From positions 64,922,239-64,986,238 of the forward strand of contig OU744723.1 of NCBI GenBank assembly GCA_916613615.1: a DNA stretch of 64,000 nucleotides. The letters are read 5' to 3'. The translations under genes and the position numbers were made by a program. Of the stretch, positions 55,579-64,000 are shown piece by piece (position 1 is the first letter of the stretch; the number at the start of each line of letters is the position of its first letter). The DNA is from Steromphala cineraria. Taxonomy: Eukaryota; Mollusca; Gastropoda; Trochida; Trochidae. The notes under the pieces are model-generated. The model was not told the DNA's origin. It worked only from the letters and a program-made list of their open reading frames with translations, and ran no database searches.

Positions 55579-56396
55579 ATGGCTTTAAATTCTAGATTCC
55601 TAAAGTACACAAAGGGTATTCGAAACGGAGGGCAATTCACAAAGAAGGCAATAACGACACGGAAACAGAACAACTACGGCTCAAGGAAAAGTACATGTTA
55701 CTCAGGTAAATTTATTTCATGGTTCAATTTTACCGTAGTCCTATATTATTAGGTCCTGCTCTACTTCTGGAAAAAAACCTTTCAACCACAACCTAGATTC
55801 ATGTTGCTGGTTTACATGATATATATTTTATGATACGGCAAGATTTTGTTTGCTTCAACATTTCATTGTATTTATAATTAATCTGCAAAAAGTATTCATA
55901 AAACTGTGGTCATTTGTTCTTCGGGGCTTTTGCATGTTGTTTTATTTACTAGCTATGACCAAATACATTATTATTTATATAATTGCGAAGTTTTTGATTG
56001 AATAAAGAAGTTGGATATCCATGAAAATCTTGTACTTTACATCTGCTTTCTGTTTTTGTAACCACTCTAAATATGGAATTGATCACTTTAAATGTTGAAG
56101 AAGATATGTTTGTTTTGGAAATCATAGTTCCTTTAAAGTTATATTCTTAAAAATACCGTTTCTTTACAGGCCTGTTTCTGAAATGTGACAATTCAGTATG
56201 TAAAGAAGGTTGTATAGAGAAAATCTTCAGAGATGGAGGACTGTGTCAGCGAATTACTAGATGCCCATGTGCACCCCCCACTAACCAGCTAACACAACAG
56301 ATGACGTACCTACGTCGTCATACAATACCACGACGAAAAGGAATATTTAACTTGATTTGGACGATCGATGGAACCATTGTGAAAATGTCATCCTAA
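55579..56396 (+). CDS. Two-exon gene for a small Cys-rich protein with CSalpha-beta spacing (copy 1)
   Basis: Exon 1 is 55579-55705: an ATG with an in-frame stop shortly upstream, ending CTCAG|GTAAAT. Exon 2 coding is 56170-56396, after an acceptor TTTCTTTACAG. The frame joins in phase 1 to give 117 residues, and AATAAA overlaps the stop codon (56396-56401). Exon 1 is basic (MALNSRFLKYTKGIRNGGQF) and is not a signal peptide. Exon 2 places cysteines at 48, 53, 57, 68, 74 and 76, that is C-x4-C-x3-C-x10-C-x5-C-x-C, with GLC before the fourth. These match the C-x3-C, G-x-C and C-x-C elements of defensin-type CSalpha-beta folds. A seventh Cys is at 40. A basic ~40-residue tail follows. Secretion is not evident, so an alternative first exon is possible. 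Function is not known. Confidence 0.6.
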
Positions 56397-57963
56397 ATAA
56401 ATGTTTGACTTGTGTTTTGTTCTTTTCTTCGTCTCATATGAACATGGTATGAAATTAATCTTTTGAAATGAAATTAAACAACGGTTGCGTTTTGGAGGTT
56501 GAACATTAGTTAGAAACTAATGGAGGGTAAACAGACAATACATAACTTATTGGAGACAGCCATACAATCATATCCTGACGCAAAAAAACTAATGTTTACA
56601 CAACTTTGTTTTAAATGTCATATATAGACAATTAGTATTATATGTCTCATAGCTAGTTTACATTTAACATTAACAAGACATGGTTTGGAAAGAATAAGTA
56701 ATTTCAAAAAGGTCCAATATGGTAATCAATCTATGTACCCTTTGCTCCTTCCTCACTTCCAGATGAATTTAGCCTAGTTAATTAGCGATAAACTGGTTTT
56801 TATACCACTAAGATAACTAGTTCACATGTAACCACTATACCTATGTGTTTTTCGGAATGGAACCTACCACATTCATTTTCCTTTCTATAAATACTTCATA
56901 GATACAGATTATGATGTTAAGATAATGACTAGTGATCGTCCCAACATTGCTGGTAGTTTCTGTTAAACTCCTTTAAAAACGATGAGGTAAAAGGAGCTGA
57001 CTGGTGAGATAGTGATATGCTATCCGTGTGTAGGTTTCTATCTAGGACACAGTGTCAGACCACCCTGACAGTCCAATATACAGGGTATTGCTAGCCTTGC
57101 TTAGTTTAACACTCAATATACACGTCCAAATATACATTCCAAAACCATGTTTTCTATCCAAATGCAGGTTGTAATACATTTCCATGTGTTAAGTGAATAT
57201 GAATGTGTTTTATTGCATTTTGGGCCAAGTAACAAATATTGGCCACAATAAAAACACACAACATAAAAACAGACACCTTTTGTTAAAAAACTAATGAGTT
57301 TGAATTTATTCATGACTTATTGACTTGTCGCAACCCTTTATCCTAATGTCATGCGCAATATGTTTAATCTCTCAGCATGTTTCTGGCATATAGTTGAACT
57401 TTTTAAAATGTCATAACAATGAATCTGCTGTGCATCATATCTCCCATTGTGTTAACTGGCTCTGTCAGAGATTCATCATGGGTTAGAGTTAGGAATTGTG
57501 AATGTGTACGGGATATATGATTGTATACAGAAGAATACCTAACCTGAATTTCCAGTGAGTGATCTAATCTTTGAGTATTTATAAACTACTTTGAAACTCT
57601 ACCTTACATGAAAATGACATCGATGCAGGTAATCAATTAAAGTTATACATCTATTAACAACTTATAAACCACTTATCAGCAATTAAAACAATCAAGTTAT
57701 CATTAGAACAGTATCAATCAACATATACGTGCTCAGAATAAGCACTGAACTGAGGTTTGAAGATATTTGCAAGCATATTGAAGACATAGTGTTTTAAAAT
57801 TGACTATTTTGAATATAGGAGTTTCCCATGTTTAAACATAAGACTGAAGATAAGACCGAGCAACTGTATGAGCATGGAACCATTATTGATGTGTGCAAGA
57901 AGAATGTTCCTTTGTTTTGACTACAATCATTGTATATGTTTGATCATATGGATGTTCACATGC

Positions 57964-59433
57964 TTACGGGACTAAACAACTTATAAAAAAACCATTGTAT
58001 GTTGAATTCAGAATTTGTAGTCTGGTCTCTACAATATTCTCACCCAACCTCACCGCTCCAACATACCGGGTACCAGCCCATCCACCATAGTACACAGTGT
58101 TGTTGTAGTAGGCTAGTGTATAAGGTGTCCTGCTGAGGCTGGTGACATCTGACACAACTCCATTTGATATCTTCTTCAGAATTTTCCCAACGTTGAAATA
58201 CAAAGTATTCCTCGTGCTATCAAATGTAACACCCAATGCACCAGCAGATACTAAGGTCTGTAGAATTTTCCCGTCATAACTTAGACTGAACACTCTGTCA
58301 TCACAACTCACATAAACTCCTTTTCTTCTGGGTTCCACAGCTATACTGTATGGGTATTTGTACCCTAAAGGCAGGTTCCGGATGATTGTGAAGTTGTCTC
58401 CCCTTGTACTCATTCTACTGATGCTTTGTCCAGGTTTTCGTGTTGTCATGAACACGAGTTCTCTCCCCTCATCCACCGCCATTCCCCTCACCCAGACACC
58501 TTCTCTCAGAATCTGAGTGTCATCTCCGTCAAGTGAAGTAGATGTTATCATTTCTGGTTCAGCATACGTTCCAACAAGCAGTCTATGTAGTTGTTTTATG
58601 AAGCACAGAGAAGACACACCGCCTGGCACATGCAGAGAGTACTTTGTCAAACTTGCACTGTTAAGGTTGACTTGGCTCACCTCAGATCCCCTATAAGCGG
58701 CTATCAACAATCTTGTCATTGGTGGAGTTTGTTGTATAGGTGTTGGCGTAAATGATGGGGGGATTGTAGTCGTTGTTGTAGTAAATGAAGATATTGTAGT
58801 CGATATTGTTGTTGATAATGGAGTAAGAGATGGTTCTTCGATTTCTTCTTTAAAAGTTGAATTCGATGGTTTGCTAACATATGTAAGATTTGAGGTTTGC
58901 TTACCAATAAAATCATTTCCTGTATGAGATTGTACGGATCCATTTCCCTGTTTCAAATCATCAATAAGGAGCTGACTGCCTGAAGCACACTTATAACACG
59001 ACTCAGCAATTCGTCTCTCGGCCTTGAAGAAAGCGTCTCTGTAGAGATCCCTCTCCTGCTGGATGTGTCTAAGAGACTCCATCACTATCTGTAGCTGTCT
59101 CTTCATGTTCTGCTGACCCTTCTTCAGTCTCTGAACCTGTGAGTCGACATTGGCACGGACTACATTCGGTACAGACTCATCTCGACGAAACTCTTCCTTT
59201 GCTTCCTGGATCTGTTGCTTGAAGTGCTCAGTGAGTTCCTGTCTCAATGAGTCCGTCGCAATCTCGATACTTTCATGGAGGTTTGTATCCATATTAGCGA
59301 GATCAACTTTAAAATTGTTCAACTTCTTGTTGAAATATCTTATCCGTTTATGCATCGCAAAATTACTCCTAGTGCAGTAGCACAAAGGCAGTATTGAAAT
59401 GATTAAGACTGCAGTATACACCAGACCTGCCAT
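57964..59433 (-). CDS. G7: CC-BP protein, intact
   Basis: Intact 489-residue ORF from ATG 59433. Signal peptide ~1-22 (MAGLVYTAVLIISILPLCYC), coiled coil ~28-145 and CYKC at 146-149. The linker is about 150-238, with FKEEIEEPSLTPLSTTI and Thr runs. The propeller is 239-489, with GMAVDEGRELVF, YPYSIAVEPRRKGVYVSCDD, NTLYFNVG and NNTVYYGGWAGTRYVGAV, ending SCLVP. It is distinctive in having an extra EPEM insertion in the second blade and a Cys in the fourth. It is the closest intact relative of the 5' part of G6. It is duplicated as G8. Confidence 0.88.
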   Translation of the reverse strand: MAGLVYTAVLIISILPLCYCTRSNFAMHKRIRYFNKKLNNFKVDLANMDTNLHESIEIATDSLRQELTEHFKQQIQEAKEEFRRDESVPNVVRANVDSQVQRLKKGQQNMKRQLQIVMESLRHIQQERDLYRDAFFKAERRIAESCYKCASGSQLLIDDLKQGNGSVQSHTGNDFIGKQTSNLTYVSKPSNSTFKEEIEEPSLTPLSTTISTTISSFTTTTTTIPPSFTPTPIQQTPPMTRLLIAAYRGSEVSQVNLNSASLTKYSLHVPGGVSSLCFIKQLHRLLVGTYAEPEMITSTSLDGDDTQILREGVWVRGMAVDEGRELVFMTTRKPGQSISRMSTRGDNFTIIRNLPLGYKYPYSIAVEPRRKGVYVSCDDRVFSLSYDGKILQTLVSAGALGVTFDSTRNTLYFNVGKILKKISNGVVSDVTSLSRTPYTLAYYNNTVYYGGWAGTRYVGAVRLGENIVETRLQILNSTYNGFFISCLVP

Positions 59434-59640
59434 TATGACTGCAATAGCGCTTTATGTTGCAATGGTTCAAGTCTGTTATGAACACAGCTACTCGTATGTG
59501 CAGTAACTCACTCGTCTCGATATCACATGTTGTGCAGGTGTCTGCTAGGTCTAGATCCGCCTATCTATGTCTAGACAACACGTGTACAGAAGGTTAGATT
59601 GCTCCGACCCACTCAGTATCTGGTGCACTTTGAACAGCCC
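59434..59640 (-). promoter_or_regulatory. CC-BP promoter of G7, lacking the CCAAT box
   Basis: CACGTG at 59579-59584, GTCTAGACA and GAGTGGGTCGGAG are present. The ~7 bp that hold ATTGG in the paralogues are deleted (AAGGTTAGATTG in place of AAGGTGATTGGCTAGATTG). The TATA-like stretch is weak. It includes the right breakpoint of the 5,258-bp unit. Confidence 0.6.
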
Positions 59641-60836
59641 AGGTTGTGAACATTTTCTGGTCGTCTGTTTAAAGGTATAGACGACAAGTATGTCTATTTG
59701 TAATAGCAATAGGGATATAGTGCAATAAGACAACTGTTCCCACATTTTATGTTCACTAACTAAATATTCATCGCTTTAAAGACCATCATTTTCGAAATGT
59801 ATTCTAGCGTATTTTTCATTTTCTGCACGACAAAATATTTTGTCAATTATACAATTACATATTTTGCTAATTAGAAAATGCATAATTATCACAAAAACTA
59901 TGGTCACTTGAAATCGTAGACTGTAATGACAAAACTATGTAAATTACCATAAATATATATGTATATATAAATATATATATGTTTTAAACTGTATTCATTA
60001 TGTTTCTGTTGAGTGTAATTGCTTAACCAACGAATGTGCAAACAATCCCCCCTCCTAAACAGTTCACCAATTTCTCTGTAAGTGTAGGATATGGTCCGAA
60101 AAGTCTTGTCTTAGGCCGTTAGGCCGTGGACGAGTCCCTCGTGCAAAACTAATGGAGACTTTGAGGACCATATCTAACTTAAAGCAAAGTCACTGACAAC
60201 TATTGGAGTTCGAGTGTTTAAATGGTTTGAAAACTGGTGTCCCTATCGCTCAAACTCAACTCTCCGTGTTACACTATTGGAGGGCTATCCTGCTTTATTA
60301 GCCTTAACTGCATGTGCATCATCGCATTGCACGATTACACCTGACAGGTAAACATGGTTAGCGAAGACGATGAATATTTCAATTCACAAAACAGTTTTCA
60401 ATGTAGTGTATGATATCGGTATGTTATATACACTTTGCTCTGCGGGTTGACGACAAACACCGGAACCTGCGGGTCGACCCCTACTCACAGTTGAATGAAA
60501 CGTTTGAAGGTAATTCATTAAAAATATTTCGTACATAGATTTGATTAATTGAAACAACTTTACAATATCACCAACGTAAAACTTCATTTAATGTTTAATC
60601 AGTTTATTAATCTTACGTGATAAGAGTAGTTTTGACAGAACTTTAGTTGATCAATATTCAAAGATATAAAAAATTGTTATATCTTAAACGAAAGCTATAA
60701 AGTTGAATTTTCCTTTGTAGTTTGATTACATGTGTCTTTGGTTAAAATATTAACGCATTGTTGAATTGCTCAAATATTCACCTCGATATTGTACTATCGA
60801 TAGCTGATTATTTTTGAGCTGAATTGAAATAAAAGA

Positions 60837-61654
60837 ATGGCTTTAAATTCTAGATTCCTAAAGTACACAAAGGGTATTCGAAACGGAGGGCAATTCACAA
60901 AGAAGGCAATAACGACACGGAAACAGAACAACTACGGCTCAAGGAAAAGTACATGTTACTCAGGTAAATTTATTTCATGGTTCAATTTTACCGTAGTCCT
61001 ATATTATTAGGTCCTGCTCTACTTCTGGAAAAAAACCTTTCAACCACAACCTAGATTCATGTTGCTGGTTTACATGATATATATTTTATGATACGGCAAG
61101 ATTTTGTTTGCTTCAACATTTCATTGTATTTATAATTAATCTGCAAAAAGTATTCATAAAACTGTGGTCATTTGTTCTTCGGGGCTTTTGCATGTTGTTT
61201 TATTTACTAGCTATGACCAAATACATTATTATTTATATAATTGCGAAGTTTTTGATTGAATAAAGAAGTTGGATATCCATGAAAATCTTGTACTTTACAT
61301 CTGCTTTCTGTTTTTGTAACCACTCTAAATATGGAATTGATCACTTTAAATGTTGAAGAAGATATGTTTGTTTTGGAAATCATAGTTCCTTTAAAGTTAT
61401 ATTCTTAAAAATACCGTTTCTTTACAGGCCTGTTTCTGAAATGTGACAATTCAGTATGTAAAGAAGGTTGTATAGAGAAAATCTTCAGAGATGGAGGACT
61501 GTGTCAGCGAATTACTAGATGCCCATGTGCACCCCCCACTAACCAGCTAACACAACAGATGACGTACCTACGTCGTCATACAATACCACGACGAAAAGGA
61601 ATATTTAACTTGATTTGGACGATCGATGGAACCATTGTGAAAATGTCATCCTAA
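60837..61654 (+). CDS. Two-exon Cys-rich gene, copy 2
   Basis: Exon 1 60837-60963 and exon 2 61428-61654, exactly 5,258 bp from copy 1. Same splice sites, same 117-residue product and same CSalpha-beta-type spacing. I saw no coding difference between the copies. The nearest substitution (61695) lies in the 3' flank. Confidence 0.6.
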
Positions 61655-63221
61655 ATAAATGTTTGACTTGTGTTTTGTTCTTTTCTTCGTCTCAGATGAA
61701 CATGGTATGAAATTAATCTTTTGAAATGAAATTAAACAACGGTTGCGTTTTGGAGGTTGAACATTAGTTAGAAACTAATGGAGGGTAAACAGACAATACA
61801 TAACTTATTGGAGACAGCCATACAATCATATCCTGACGCAAAAAAACTAATGTTTACACAACTTTGTTTTAAATGTCATATATAGACAATTAGTATTATA
61901 TGTCTCATAGCTAGTTTACATTTAACATTAACAAGACATGGTTTGGAAAGAATAAGTAATTTCAAAAAGGTCCAATATGGTAATCAATCTATGTACCCTT
62001 TGCTCCTTCCTCACTTCCAGATGAATTTAGCCTAGTTAATTAGCGATAAACTGGTTTTTATACCACTAAGATAACTAGTTCACATGTAACCACTATACCT
62101 ATGTGTTTTTCGGAATGGAACCTACCACATTCATTTTCCTTTCTATAAATACTTCATAGATACAGATTATGATGTTAAGATAATGACTAGTGATCGTCCC
62201 AACATTGCTGGTAGTTTCTGTTAAACTCCTTTAAAAACGATGAGGTAAAAGGAGCTGACTGGTGAGATAGTGATATGCTATCCGTGTGTAGGTTTCTATC
62301 TAGGACACAGTGTCAGACCACCCTGACAGTCCAATATACAGGGTATTGCTAGCCTTGCTTAGTTTAACACTCAATATACACGTCCAAATATACATTCCAA
62401 AACCATGTTTTCTATCCAAATGCAGGTTGTAATACATTTCCATGTGTTAAGTGAATATGAATGTGTTTTATTGCATTTTGGGCCAAGTAACAAATATTGG
62501 CCACAATAAAAACACACAACATAAAAACAGACACCTTTTGTTAAAAAACTAATGAGTTTGAATTTATTCATGACTTATTGACTTGTCGCAACCCTTTATC
62601 CTAATGTCATGCGCAATATGTTTAATCTCTCAGCATGTTTCTGGCATATAGTTGAACTTTTTAAAATGTCATAACAATGAATCTGCTGTGCATCATATCT
62701 CCCATTGTGTTAACTGGCTCTGTCAGAGATTCATCATGGGTTAGAGTTAGGAATTGTGAATGTGTACGGGATATATGATTGTATACAGAAGAATACCTAA
62801 CCTGAATTTCCAGTGAGTGATCTAATCTTTGAGTATTTATAAACTACTTTGAAACTCTACCTTACATGAAAATGACATCGATGCAGGTAATCAATTAAAG
62901 TTATACATCTATTAACAACTTATAAACCACTTATCAGCAATTAAAACAATCAAGTTATCATTAGAACAGTATCAATCAACATATACGTGCTCAGAATAAG
63001 CACTGAACTGAGGTTTGAAGATATTTGCAAGCATATTGAAGACATAGTGTTTTAAAATTGACTATTTTGAATATAGGAGTTTCCCATGTTTAAACATAAG
63101 ACTGAAGATAAGACCGAGCAACTGTATGAGCATGGAACCATTATTGATGTGTGCAAGAAGAATGTTCCTTTGTTTTGACTACAATCATTGTATATGTTTG
63201 ATCATATGGATGTTCACATGC
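61655..63221. other. Intergenic between the Cys-rich gene and G8
   Basis: A copy of 56397-57963. It includes the recurrent module around GACTGGTGAGATAGTGATAT near 62256 that is also seen near G3 and G5. No gene is supported; the minus-strand 66-codon frame at 62371-62571 (and 57113-57313) has a hydrophobic stretch but no other support. Confidence 0.5.
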
Positions 63222-64000
63222 TTACGGGACTAAACAACTTATAAAAAAACCATTGTATGTTGAATTCAGAATTTGTAGTCTGGTCTCTACAATATTCTCA
63301 CCCAACCTCACCGCTCCAACATACCGGGTACCAGCCCATCCACCATAGTACACAGTGTTGTTGTAGTAGGCTAGTGTATAAGGTGTCCTGCTGAGGCTGG
63401 TGACATCTGACACAACTCCATTTGATATCTTCTTCAGAATTTTCCCAACGTTGAAATACAAAGTATTCCTCGTGCTATCAAATGTAACACCCAATGCACC
63501 AGCAGATACTAAGGTCTGTAGAATTTTCCCGTCATAACTTAGACTGAACACTCTGTCATCACAACTCACATAAACTCCTTTTCTTCTGGGTTCCACAGCT
63601 ATACTGTATGGGTATTTGTACCCTAAAGGCAGGTTCCGGATGATTGTGAAGTTGTCTCCCCTTGTACTCATTCTACTGATGCTTTGTCCAGGTTTTCGTG
63701 TTGTCATGAACACGAGTTCTCTCCCCTCATCCACCGCCATTCCCCTCACCCAGACACCTTCTCTCAGAATCTGAGTGTCATCTCCATCAAGTGAAGTAGA
63801 TGTTATCATTTCTGGTTCAGCATACGTTCCAACAAGCAGTCTATGTAGTTGTTTTATGAAGCACAGAGAAGACACACCGCCTGGCACATGCAGAGAGTAC
63901 TTTGTCAAACTTGCACTGTTAAGGTTGACTTGGCTCACCTCAGATCCCCTATAAGCGGCTATCAACAATCTTGTCATTGGTGGAGTTTGTTGTATAGGTG
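63222..64000 (-). CDS. G8: CC-BP protein, partial (5' end beyond the window)
   Basis: The C-terminal ~259 codons of a copy of G7, covering the end of the linker and the entire six-blade region to SCLVP. The only coding difference I found is one synonymous change (Asp codon, 63786 on plus). The frame is open to the window edge, so the gene is presumably complete outside it. Confidence 0.88.
   Translation of the reverse strand, partial: PIQQTPPMTRLLIAAYRGSEVSQVNLNSASLTKYSLHVPGGVSSLCFIKQLHRLLVGTYAEPEMITSTSLDGDDTQILREGVWVRGMAVDEGRELVFMTTRKPGQSISRMSTRGDNFTIIRNLPLGYKYPYSIAVEPRRKGVYVSCDDRVFSLSYDGKILQTLVSAGALGVTFDSTRNTLYFNVGKILKKISNGVVSDVTSLSRTPYTLAYYNNTVYYGGWAGTRYVGAVRLGENIVETRLQILNSTYNGFFISCLVP

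Larger units (their letters stand above)
54344..64000. repeat. Tandem duplication of a 5,258-bp unit
   Basis: Sequence from 54344 recurs from 59602 with a constant offset of 5,258 bp to the window edge. By eye I found three substitutions: 54447/59705, 56437/61695 and 58528/63786; the last is synonymous in the propeller gene. Both left edges fall in the GGTCGGAG block of a CC-BP promoter, so unequal crossing-over between the G6 and G7 promoters is the simple explanation. The second unit is cut by the window end. An assembly artefact from two haplotypes cannot be excluded. Confidence 0.9.

Overview
The window is animal nuclear DNA. It is AT-rich and full of LINEs, SINEs, MITEs and a tyrosine-recombinase retrotransposon, with sparse genes and clear GT-AG introns. 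The repeat style (short fold-back elements, tRNA-derived SINE pieces, nonautonomous elements ending in TATACCCCCGC) suggests a mollusc, probably a bivalve. That assignment is inference; nothing here names the species.

The main content is a clustered family of intronless secreted proteins that I cannot match to a named family, called CC-BP here. Each has a signal peptide, a ~120-residue coiled coil ending in CYKC, a Ser/Thr-rich linker and a ~250-residue C-terminal domain that reads as six YWTD/NHL-like propeller blades. One copy is on the + strand (4223-5686). The rest run head-to-tail on the - strand from 28.8 kb to the right edge. G1, G4, G5 and G7 are intact; G8 runs off the edge. G2 has one nonsense codon, G3 an in-frame loss of about two blades, and GX, GY and G6 are broken.

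Layout: 1-3 kb holds a SINE, a LINE endonuclease relic and a minisatellite. G1 is at 4-6 kb. From 6 to 28 kb is a transposon-rich gap: MITEs, a possible 5.4-kb TTAA-flanked element, fold-back repeats, three LINE relics, and a 4.9-kb Ngaro/DIRS-like element inserted inside the last LINE. A three-gene block (G2-G3-GX, 28.7-38.1 kb) is paralogous to a second block (G4-G5-G6, 38.8-54.3 kb). The second block was enlarged by LINE, DNA-transposon and satellite insertions. From 54.3 kb to the end lies a 5,258-bp unit, repeated almost without change and cut by the window edge.

Inside each 5,258-bp unit, on the opposite strand to the propeller gene, is a two-exon gene that a single-frame scan misses. 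Its second exon carries a C-x4-C-x3-C-x10-C-x5-C-x-C pattern with a G-x-C element, the spacing of cysteine-stabilised alpha/beta (defensin-type) peptides. Shared promoter modules (CCAAT, CACGTG, a GTCTAGAC palindrome, TATA-like) precede the propeller genes, so they may be co-regulated. A role as multimeric extracellular recognition proteins is a hypothesis based on architecture and copy-number turnover, not something the sequence proves.
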